From positions 1-64,000 of the forward strand of contig JAMPIV010004476.1 of NCBI GenBank assembly GCA_024509875.1: a stretch of 64,000 nt of DNA. Direction: 5' to 3'. This DNA comes from Oreohelix idahoensis. Taxonomy: Eukaryota > Mollusca > Gastropoda > Stylommatophora > Oreohelicidae. Position numbers and translations under genes: made by a program. Shown here one piece after another: positions 53,101-61,627 of this stretch (its first letter is position 1; each line of letters starts with the position of its first letter). The notes beneath the pieces are model-generated. The model was not told the DNA's origin. It saw only the letters and a program-made list of their open reading frames with translations, and did no database searches.

Positions 53101-54187
53101 CGATGCTGGTACATTGTCCAGTCTGCCTTCTTGTAGTTCCACCTAGAGAGAGTGCTGCTCTCCTTGACAAGTTCATTTTCCACAATTAGGAAGACTGGCC
53201 GGTGGTCGCTGCCTCCAAGTTGTTTCCCTACAACGCGTGTGGTGTTCCACTCCAGCCTGGGTGAGTGGAATGCCAGGTCTGGTGTAGAGGTGGTGTGCCA
53301 TGATCTCGAGTAGAAGGTTGGTGGGTCGATTGGCTGGTTAATCAGGATAAGCCCATTGTCATCCTGCCAGTTTTCAAGCTCCTCACCTCTCCTGTCCATG
53401 TGATCATAGCCCCAGCTCTGTGAGTGGCCGTTGAAGTCTCCGCATACAATCAGTCTTTCTTTTGCTGGGATTGTATCTAGTGCCAGTGGGCGGTCGCTCG
53501 GACAGTAGTAGTTGAGCAGGTGGAATTCTGAACTTTCTGTCCTGAGATGAAGCATCTGGTATTCCGCCCCCTCCATATATGTTTCAAGCTGACATGCACT
53601 GATGTTATTCCTCACGAGTGTCAGTATTCCACCCTTTCGCCTGTCTATTCGGTCAGATCGGTAGCACTGGTAGCCTCTGATTTTGAAGGCTATGTCCTTG
53701 TTGAGGTGGGTTTCTTGCAAGCAACATACATTTACTTGCTCTTCATTCAAGATATTTTCGAGCTCTAATTTTTTGCTGTAGCCTTCAGCATTCCAGTGCA
53801 TTATTTGAAATGGTCTTTTCTTTGCTTGGCCAGTAGCTCTATTCTCATGCCTCCTGGCTCCACGGGGCAATTGAGAAGGACCCCCAGTAGTAGGGGTTGG
53901 GCCCTTCCGAGGCAGAGGGCCCGGCACTGCGCCTGCCTGGGTGTCCGTCACAGGGCGAGTGCCATAACGTTTTGCAGATATAGGCATACTTCCATAGCGC
54001 ATGTGCGTGGCATCCTGATTGCTGTGGTGCGCCTCTTGGCTGGTTGCCTCCGTCTTCAGCACCTTGACTTGCTAGGGCAGACTGTGGTCTTGCTCGAGTG
54101 TAGGAGGGCCTGGCCAGTCTTGGTTTTTCAGCCGCTGATGGCTGTACTTGAGCCCCATCTCCACGTCAAGGAGCTGGCCTCGATGGG
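50148..54187 (-). mobile_element. I-superfamily LINE, near full-length ORF2
   Basis: Minus-strand LINE inserted in RTE-C with a perfect 14-bp duplication GTTTCTTCAAGTTC (50134-50147 and 54188-54201). The 3' end has a short (GAA)n-like tail. Only ~125 bp lies upstream of ORF2, so ORF1 is lost by 5' truncation. Confidence 0.92.
50184..54062 (-). CDS. I-like LINE ORF2: endonuclease-RT-RNase H
   Basis: 1292 residues, uninterrupted. About 85-310: APE endonuclease (IMHWNAEGYSKK, VCCLQETHLNKD, LIVCGDFNGHSQSWG, GKQLGGSDHRPVFL). About 500-790: RT (MRKSPGVDGVSNEMIKNLG, SYRPISLTSCLCKTMER, LAAWIDLSKAFDKVWKEGLL, HGVPQGGDLSPTLFLVYIND, VAMYADDLVIWC with catalytic ADD). About 1060-1190: RNase H (RVYTDGSAQ, NNYDAEVQAIKVATEKL, VVFLTDARSALQAL, PGNERADGLAKEGA). 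C-terminus CTCGQAPQTAEHVLQDCPEY, a CCHC-like motif. RNase H places it in the I superfamily (I/Nimb-like); the exact clade needs a tree. All catalytic residues are visible. The first ~80 residues are low-similarity and may not be native start. Confidence 0.95.
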   Translation of the reverse strand: MLKTEATSQEAHHSNQDATHMRYGSMPISAKRYGTRPVTDTQAGAVPGPLPRKGPTPTTGGPSQLPRGARRHENRATGQAKKRPFQIMHWNAEGYSKKLELENILNEEQVNVCCLQETHLNKDIAFKIRGYQCYRSDRIDRRKGGILTLVRNNISACQLETYMEGAEYQMLHLRTESSEFHLLNYYCPSDRPLALDTIPAKERLIVCGDFNGHSQSWGYDHMDRRGEELENWQDDNGLILINQPIDPPTFYSRSWHTTSTPDLAFHSPRLEWNTTRVVGKQLGGSDHRPVFLIVENELVKESSTLSRWNYKKADWTMYQHRTSILARDLTVDKDINKLVDEFSRCILQAARETIPRGARKHYKPYWNSELEQLHNDVETSRKQAETSPCQEHHNNYQQAKAKFQRAKLQARRRSWKEKTESLNFERDTRKLWQLVKQLNDEGTERNSRIALYKDGNILMGKQTADHFADSFAKDNNIEVSPEKQQETREKQQYAGRGGTIPEVMEEPITFRELELAISKLKMRKSPGVDGVSNEMIKNLGTAAKTKLLQIFNICWNSGRVPQTWREAIMIPLLKPGKDSSTASSYRPISLTSCLCKTMERSINFRLQWYLESENLLVPQQAGFRQCYSTEDQATYLSQEIEDAFQDKKLVLAAWIDLSKAFDKVWKEGLLKKLRNCRVNGKMYKWVKAYLHNRRARVQLDGLKSKKILLRHGVPQGGDLSPTLFLVYINDLVAELPHGMKVAMYADDLVIWCTDEHATVATKLLQRAIGALTSWANRWCVSINTDKCSTTLFTLSPKQKAGVIKINEELLREDKQPTYLGVTFDDRLTWKQHINKAATKARRKLAILRNLSGTTWGASGKILSKVYQQGIRPHLEYGSAAWCPASNTTLQELDKVQNQALRVITGAMKSTPIVKMEKMGRIQALRERRDTKVLTQAEKFLCMPSHPMKDRFQNLAMGRLKRSSFIHQAKRLRRQTSDLPEVNSPLKSVPEQTPWREEHGLPVHIHTKVKGIFDRDEQNSVQRRTVTLSFLDDEYPQDLWVRVYTDGSAQNAIKNGGAGVYIEYPNNTRDTVRVPTGKFCNNYDAEVQAIKVATEKLLNTNLGPQPVVFLTDARSALQALQSRKLPGIQVLLSELCNQRRVTMQWIPSHCGIPGNERADGLAKEGAADEQPDVPVTSHQKKKMIKSIRKPPTPTQDDYQAMNRSEQIVILRLRTGHNRLRSHMYTKFKIGNSAMCTCGQAPQTAEHVLQDCPEYDILRQTHWPRETTLEAKLYGPLYELQKTVKFIQETTLQI

Positions 54188-54715
54188 GTTTCTTCAAGTT
54201 CAATCCTGTTATCATTACATGCATTTATTCTCATTATTTTTGTTTATTCTCATTATTTTTGTCTTTTCCCTGTGTATTTTCAGACCCAATTGCTGTGACC
54301 TCTCATCGAGTGTTTTTAATTTGTCCTGCATCTGATTACGGTTATGGGACAGAAGAGCCAAGTCATCAGCAAAATCCAGGTCATCTAACTGCTTAGTCAG
54401 AGTCCACTGGATTCCATTTCTGTTGTGTGTTGTCGATGTTCTCAACACCCAGTCTATTGCTACCGTAATAAGAAAAGAAATGGAGACAAGAGGCATCCCT
54501 GTCACACTCCTGTTCTTATCCCAAATGGTTCTGTAAGCTGTCCTTCATGAAGAACTCTGTAAGTCATGTTTTCATATGTTTTCTTTATTAAATTAATGAT
54601 CTTCAGGGGAACTCCATAATGCCTCATCAATTTCCAAAGTCTACGCTGTCAAATGCCTGTTCGTAGTCCACAAATCCGATGTATAGTGGTGAATTCAATT
54701 CCACTGGAATACATG
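54188..54715 (-). mobile_element. RTE-C LINE, RT part (split copy)
   Basis: Continuation of 49512-50147. It carries IGFVDYEQAFDSVD (motif A, near 54660), then after a shift the 54215-54505 frame with GMPLVSISFLITVAIDWVLR, DFADDLALLSHNRNQMQDKL and QQLGLKIHREKTKIM. A stop falls where RTGVRQG is expected. 5'-truncated near 54715. Confidence 0.88.
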
Positions 54716-55420
<705 letters not shown>

Positions 55421-55541
55421 GTATAGTCATCTTCAAATCAGAAGATGAGATGAAGTTTGAGCACGAACCAACATAAGTGGCATGCCGATTTTGATCGACA
55501 TCGGGAGTTATCACGGTCGATGTAACAGCCTCGCTCTGCAT
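55421..55541 (-). CDS. Candidate host first coding exon (40 codons, phase 1)
   Basis: Minus-strand ATG at 55541 in context gcgaaaaATGCAG (A at -3), then an open frame MQSEAVTSTVITPDVDQNRH, ATYVGSCSNFISSSDLKMTI to a perfect donor C|GTAAGTATATC. It is the only convincing start exon in the window. The exit phase 1 matches the entry of the 68-nt exons at 16363 and 1721 (giving an Arg codon), and those lead to 869-925. The resulting gene would have ~39-kb and larger introns filled with transposons. No homologue is recognised. Spliced RNA would confirm it. Confidence 0.55.
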
Positions 55542-56504
55542 TTTTCGCTAAAATTCTTGACTGAGAGAGCGTTACTTAAAGTCAAATCGCTTCACCAGCA
55601 AACATCAGAAGTCTTTGATATTTTACAGGAATAAATAAAAATGGCTCCCAAATCTTCTCATACCTGCAAGGAATTATAACAAAATTTAAAATGTCAAATC
55701 TTGTAAAATTTCGACTTCACTTCGATAAATCTACGTCTTCCACTTTGTTTTCTACAGCTTGCATTATACGAAATTAAAGCTATTCCTCTGCCCATCCTAA
55801 TGGTGAAAACCGTATGCAAATCAGACGTCTGCTGGTGAAGCGAAACCCGTTTGAATGAAGCGGGGTGCGGCAAAAAAGCCGAGAGTTAGCCGTGCGCCTG
55901 GGCCAGCTACGCGTAACGTTGCTGTTAGTTTTTATTAGTAAAAAATAATTCAATAACTTTTATTATTCGGGAATTAATACATTTCAAAAGAGAAGAAGAT
56001 GATGTAAATCGTGATGTAAATTTTATTTCAATCCGCTTAATAGCAAAGTAGCAGTGATGACTTAAACTTGACGAATTTCCATCAGTTTTCTCCACTTCAG
56101 TCCGTTTTCAACAGCTCAAAGCGGGCACTTTGTGGTTACTAATTCCAGACTTTGCTCCACTATTATTCTCAAAAGATAGCCACTTTGAGAATAATAGTGA
56201 ACTGACTAATTGGGACAATTTATGGGAGCATTTATTTTATGCTGTTGTAAAACTTCAGTTATGGTGAAGAAAAGAAGAGAAAGATTTAAAAAAACTGTTT
56301 AACCTAAATAAAAGTATAACGCTTCCTGGAGTTTTTGTAAACCTTATATGTATTTCTGTCGTTACGTCAAAGAAATACATGTCGTGGACAAATCTGCGAT
56401 TCTATTAATACAACCAGACAGCTAAACCAACACACGGATAAATACTCATAACCCACATAGATCACCCCTTCCAGCACTGACCAAGGTGCTAAACAGAACT
56501 CAGC
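55542..56504. other. Likely upstream region of the 55421 exon
   Basis: 5' flank (minus sense) with a GC-richer patch at 55860-55920 in an otherwise AT-rich area. I cannot point to a TATA box or initiator with confidence. It contains the 15-bp inverted repeat at 56159-56198. Confidence 0.4.
56159..56198. repeat. Perfect 15-bp inverted repeat, 10-nt loop
   Basis: ACTATTATTCTCAAA (56159-56173) and its exact complement TTTGAGAATAATAGT (56184-56198), separated by agatagccac. A strong hairpin. Confidence 0.9.
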
Positions 56505-56720
56505 TTAACAAACATATGTGCCAGGTCTTCTGTCTTGTGTCATTAGCTTCATGTCTGTCTCCAGTTCTCTTCTCCGTGTGTTTTTAATTTCCCTCTACCT
56601 GGAAATTCCAGAAAAAGGACTGCATGGCAATGTGTGTATCCCATCCATCTCCAGTGACATCACACAGAGTATGAACATTCCAGTTGCCAGTTTTGTAGAT
56701 TCTCCTAGAAGAAAAAACAG
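56505..56720 (-). mobile_element. RTE-C LINE 3' fragment, old
   Basis: Diverged minus-strand match to 49560-49790 (catatgtgccaggtcttctg, ccagaaaaaggactgc, cccatccatc). Many substitutions and gaps. Confidence 0.7.
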
Positions 56721-57371
56721 AGACTGATGAGCCTCATTACCAAAAGCTTTCTTCTGTCTTGGATGACCGAGTTGACTTATTTACTTTGGTAGACCTGTCT
56801 TTGCTGTTTGCTGAAGTTCTTGCAGTTCTATCTGAATTTTTAAAAACTCAGTGTGGTTTCTGGAGGTCACAGATATACACGTAAAATAGAATCACAGTTC
56901 TCTCAGATATGTTTTATGTAGGGCTTGCAGCCACATCTTGTATGCTAGACAATCTTTATCCACAAGGACATATTGAGTGCTTTGGTGCAGGTTTCCATGA
57001 CTACGCCCAACTGTCATGGTGGCCTAATGATTCTTAATGATCATGAAGAAAGATACTTTTGAATACTCAGATCAGATGTGTTAGAGAGATTTGACAGTGT
57101 CACTTCAGAACTACTTTCCTTACCTCCAAGTGGCTGTTTCAGTAATGGTGCTGCACACCTTTCGTTACATGTACAATTAAAATATGTTTGCACCTTATTG
57201 TCCAATGTGTCAGTTGTAGACAAATGTTGTGAAATAAGAACTTTGAGAATAAACATGCCAAATACTGAATATAAATCCATGCTCATCAGCAATTCTTGTA
57301 TATTTTTAATTCAATTTTTTTTTTAAGTTGGAGCAGCTTCATCAACTTTATCAGTAAAGCTGTCTGACTAA
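56721..57371. other. No gene recognised
   Basis: Unassigned DNA. Overlapping open frames on both strands around 57041-57326 have no domain signs. Confidence 0.4.
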
Positions 57372-57600
57372 CAACTTACTTAGTCGATTGTCTTCTACCT
57401 TGCAGTTAGAGAGAGGTTCATACAATCCTACCAGCTGTTCCACTGCAGTTTTTGCTCCTTTAGGGATTGTCTGATGTTGTCCTCATAAGCAAACTCAGGA
57501 TCATCCTGGAGGGTCTAGACCATAGGCTATTGATTTCCTATATTTCAAATATTATTTGTCATGGTGGTTGTAACAGAAGGATAAAGCCAGAACAGCATTT
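57372..57600 (-). mobile_element. RTE-B LINE 3' end, old
   Basis: Minus-strand decayed RTE-B: cttacttagtcgattgtcttctacc (first 20 bases aligned to 9666), gggattgtctgatgttgtcctc and catggtggttgtaac. It lies back to back with the old RTE-A copy at 57605. Confidence 0.75.
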
Positions 57601-57604
57601 GCCA

Positions 57605-58136
57605 TCTAAACAATATGTGGAAATCTTCTCAGTACAGCACAAACAATAAATGAAGATTATACAAGAGTTGCGTACTTTCTGTACTTTTGTATTGCGCAGA
57701 GTGGCAGAGACTAACAGAAAAGGAAATGTCTAAATTATCCTCTTTCCACACAACCTGCCTAAGGGAAATTCTTCAAGGTTTTTAGCTGAATACCATCTTC
57801 AACCAGGAACTGCTTACGCATGCACGCCATCACTGCAAGCAGAGACTGGAACTGGTTTGACCATGACCTCAGAAAGGACCCTGACACAATCACAAGAACT
57901 GCTGTGCTATGGACCCCAGAAGGACTGTGAAAGATGGGCAGACCAAAGACAACCTGGCAGAAAACAGTGGAGGCTGAGATGCAAAGTATGAACCATAGTT
58001 GGGGCATGGCACGAAGAATTGCCACCGACCAAGCAAAATGGGGACAGTTTGTTGCTGCCCTACAAGAAGACACTAGGCGTGATGACCACTGACTGCTCTG
58101 TCAGACCGGGGCTAAGGATGCAAGAAGAAGAAGCAT
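57605..58136 (+). mobile_element. RTE-A LINE 3' end, old
   Basis: Plus-strand decayed RTE-A with (GAA)n tail at 58124-58136. Recognisable stretches: tattgcgcagagtggcagag, cctgcctaagggaaattctt, caagaactgctgtgctatgg, accccagaagga and gaggctgagatgcaaagtat. The frame is broken by several stops. Confidence 0.85.
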
Positions 58137-58681
58137 TCAGGTACAGATTTCTCTTCTTTGACTGGCAATTACAACAGGCTATAACTGAAACACTTCTGTC
58201 TAGGGTTGACAAGCATACGTTGACACAAGAAGTTAAACACCCTAAGAAAACAAAACAATACAACCCAAAAAAAAATCACGCTAGCAAGGCAGCTCTCCTG
58301 TGTGTGTTCTGTCACAATGTTGTTAAGTCTTCTGTCTGAACAAATCCTACTTCATATGCTTACACCCAAAAGGCTTCACTGCTCTGTGTATTCTCTTATT
58401 AGGTACTCCAAACTAAATTTTTAAATTACATATTTATGTTAATAGCATATGTTGATTGGTAGGTCTTTTTATTCTAAGCATTTTGGTACCAAATTTAGTG
58501 CCCTGGGTGAATGTGTCCAAAAGTTATGCAATTTTGAATGTCTGAAAAATTGGGCATGTTGCATAACTTGTCAAAATGCCAACTGTGAGTGGTCATAAAT
58601 TTAAAATTTACAAACTCACACTGACAAAACTTTGTAAACACACTCTCATGTAAACAGACAACAAACTCAATTTTTTTTCAT
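58137..58681. other. No gene recognised
   Basis: AT-rich spacer without coding or repeat signals. Confidence 0.4.
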
Positions 58682-58691
58682 GTATGTCAAA

Positions 58692-58913
58692 AGATCGGCT
58701 ACCACGACAAGCATGGGAAACAAAGAGCCAAGGATCCAGACCCCGAGGACGACCCAGAGTCCGCTGGGAGGACAAAATTAGACAATCTTTGAAGGACCGA
58801 GGACTAGAATGGAACCAGGCCAGGAGGAAGACAGCCGATAGAATAGTCTGGCGCTCTCTCTTTCAAACCTCTACACCTCACGGTAGAAGGGGAACGACTA
58901 AGTAAGTAAGTAA
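58692..58913 (+). mobile_element. RTE-B LINE 3' end, recent
   Basis: Plus-strand fragment flanked by GTATGTCAAA (58682-58691 and 58914-58923), with a (TAAG)n tail. It encodes the last ~70 residues of the ORF (DRLPRQAWETKSQGSRPRGR, RRKTADRIVWRSLFQTSTPH) and the native stop. Close match to 9670-9900. Confidence 0.92.
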
Positions 58914-58923
58914 GTATGTCAAA

Positions 58924-60140
58924 GAATAAGAAGTATTTTACTGGCTTAAAAATGGCTCGAGGCCCAATTTAGCAAAAATGACCAAGGGAGTTAAAAACTA
59001 ACAAAAATTGTCATTTTAAAAACATAATACAAAATCAACGATTGCATCAATAGTGATAGAAATGACACCAAAGTTATCAGTAAATTCAAGCTCTTTAAAA
59101 ACAAACATCAATATACTAATAACACAAAATACCACTCAACATAATGATCGCTAAACAGAAGGATCTGCAGCAAAAAATGAAATTTAATTGAATTTTTTTT
59201 AAATCATAAAAAATTTAACAAGTGTACAAAGATGAAAATTACATCAATTTGTCAGGATTTTTATGCTCGAACATGGAACATATACTTTAAATGCCCTGCC
59301 ATAATAATCTGTATTATGATTATAGCAAACAGTCCATTTCATTCATAAAAAATACAATCCTTTCTAGTAGTAGTTAGTACATTCCGTGAGTGCACTCTGG
59401 ACATCTACCTTTGCCAGATCAAAGAGATCGATTTCCCAACGATTTGTAAACATCATCCACTGAAACATAAAAATATATACAACTATAAGAAGTTTCTGCA
59501 GTGTTATATTACACATGAAAGTTTTATATCCCACTTATTCTTTCTAGGAGAGAAGTTTGCAATGGATGGTTGAGTCCAAGTTAGTTAGCAAATGCAGTTC
59601 AGCACTTGGATGATATGTTTCAATTCCAGCTATATAATTACAAACAATATGTGATACTACTACAGAATGCATGTATCATGTTAGTGCAAACTTCAAAATA
59701 CAAACCATTGCGATTCCTTTGCAAACTTTTTGATTAAAAGGGGAATTAAAGTACACTCAAATGAAATGGATAAACCCACTGCCCTGTTCTATTTATAGAC
59801 CTAGTCACTCGCAGGAAAGGTAACGTCAGCCATTTTGTCTCGATCGGGACTGAAATACCTAATTTTGAAAAACCCAAACTCGAGCCACAGGCTAAAAACA
59901 CGTTCCAAATTGCTGCACACATAAAAACTCAAGAACTAGGTGATTTAATAAGTATCATCACTTAAAAACTCACCTAATTAAATAGGGAAGGTTCAGAACA
60001 CCAACACTGATCTTACTCAGTCCACGTCGTATCTGACGACTGTAGTTGAAGCACTCAATGTAGTTTTTAAACACGAAAACAAATTAATACCGTACGTAAT
60101 GAAATCACTTCCCAAAATAAAAAACAGAAAAACTACTTAC
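58924..60140. other. No firm gene; weak exon-like segments on minus
   Basis: AT-rich DNA. On minus, 59974-60040 ends at a GTGAGT donor and has an open frame (YIECFNYSRQIRRGLSK), and 59400-59459 follows a tttcag acceptor (WMMFTNRWEIDLFDLAK). Their phases do not join each other or the 60141 segment cleanly, so I do not call a gene. Confidence 0.35.
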
Positions 60141-60183
60141 CTATACATTTGTGTAAAGTTAGCATTGGATTCAACTCAGCCAT
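60141..60183 (-). CDS. Weak candidate first exon
   Basis: Minus-strand ATG at 60183 (ctgtcATGGCT) with frame MAELNPMLTLHKCI to a perfect GTAAGTAG donor after 43 nt, phase 1. The context suits a start exon, but no downstream exon in matching phase is evident nearby. Confidence 0.3.
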
Positions 60184-60879
60184 GACAGATTTTCCATCTC
60201 ACATAGGTCCAATGTTAGCGTGCAAACCCAGCGCCCTGATGATTTGAGTAACTAGCGGTATGTCACTATGTGTTTAGGTTTGCACAGATCTCTCCCTGTC
60301 GATCACTTTCATTTTTAGAAATTATGTAGGAAAATGGGTTAGCTCTTTATTTTGCTATAGGACACATAAAATTAGACCGTTTTACTCAGAAAAATTTGCT
60401 TTTTTGTCATAAAATTGCAAATTTTACAATCTTATCGTTGTTATATAAATATGTCTTAGGCAACGATAGAAAGGACGTTCACTGCTGAACAATATGAGAC
60501 TATTTAAAGCAGGCTGACATCATTTGACACGCATAGCTGGCGATTTGAAAAAGGTAGCCACCCTTCTTCTCCTTTGTCGAGACAGCGTGAAACTTGTTTA
60601 CACATACTTTTTAAACACTTAAAAGACAAACTCATTCATATTATTTCAAACTATTTTTGCACCCATATAGACAATAAGAAAACAAGCTTTCTGATGATAC
60701 CAATTTTATTTAAATGCTATATGAAATAAAGTTGAATTCTTTGGCTGAAGTTATAGACAAAATGAGAATTTTGTGCCGTAAGCGGTAAATATGGGCGGTT
60801 TGGAGTACCTACTCTTATGTCAATGTAACATATTTTTTTAACAAATATTACCACACAAATATTACACTTGATAAATTTC
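60184..60879. other. No gene recognised
   Basis: AT-rich spacer upstream (minus sense) of 60141. No repeat or coding sign. Confidence 0.4.
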
Positions 60880-61310
60880 TCTACTGTATGTATCCTCTAT
60901 TGCTTTGTAATCTGCCATTCTGCCACACAGATATCACAATTTTGAGGTTTCTCTCTTGCCTGTATTTTTGTATGGCATTTAAATAACCTTTCAGAATAAT
61001 CATCACTCCTGTCAGGCTTCTCTTTGTGCGTTCTTTTATGGTGCTGCAAATGGACATTGCTAGTAAATCTTACACCACAAACATCACAGTTGTAAGGCCT
61101 CTCTTTAGTGTGTTCTAGTATGGTGCTGCAAGTGGACATTCCTAGCAAATCTTACACCACAAACAATAGTTGTAGGGCTTCTCTTCAGTGTGCATTCTAT
61201 TATGATGCTGCAAGGGGCCTTTCTAGCAAATCTTTCACTACAAATATTACACTTGTAAGACTTCTCTACTGTATATTTTCTTTATGGTACTGCAGTGTGA
61301 TTGTCTGAAC
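60880..61310 (-). pseudogene. C2H2 zinc-finger gene relic
   Basis: Minus-strand tandem C2H2 fingers, decayed. 60897-61148 reads KERPYNCDVCGVRFTSNVHL then QHHKRTHKEKPD (a complete finger with CX2C and HX3H and a linker), followed by a degraded one (LFKCHTKIQAREKPQNCDIC). Upstream, 61150-61300, other frames give EKSYKCNICSERFARK and a finger broken by a frameshift and stops. Such proteins bind DNA through the fingers. The finger start motif (YVCGVEFVQTITL) just upstream grades into the 57/60-bp satellite. Without a complete frame or start I call it a pseudogene. Confidence 0.8.
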
Positions 61311-61627
61311 AAATTCTACACCACATACATAACACTAGTAAGGTGGCTGTAGTGTGATTGTCTGAACAAATTCTACACCACATACATAACACTAGTAAGG
61401 TGGCTGTAACAGTGTGATTGTCTGAACAAATTCTGCACCACATACATAACACTAGTAAGGTGGCTGTAACAGTGTGATTGTCTGAACAAATTCTACACTA
61501 CATACATAACACTAGTAAGGTGGCTGTAGTGTGATTGTCTGAACAAATTCTACACCACATACATAAAACTAGTAAGGTGGCTGTAGTGTGATTGTCTGAA
61601 CAAATTCTACACCACATACATAACACT
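61311..61627. repeat. 57/60-bp satellite, left part
   Basis: Tandem units (for example tgtctgaacaaattctacac, cacatacataacactagtaa, ggtggctgta). 60-bp units carry an extra aca relative to 57-bp ones. On minus, one frame reads CYVCGVEFVQTITLLQPPY and then TAG, matching the start of the neighbouring zinc finger. The array is interrupted by RTE-A at 61628 and resumes at 63219. Confidence 0.95.

Noticed and set aside
56726..56760. Hammerhead ribozyme core (ctgatgag)
   Set aside because: The matching GAAA segment and stems are not in place.
59400..60040. Spliced gene joining 60141, 59974 and 59400 segments
   Set aside because: Splice signals are fair, but the phases do not give a continuous frame; left as weak candidates.
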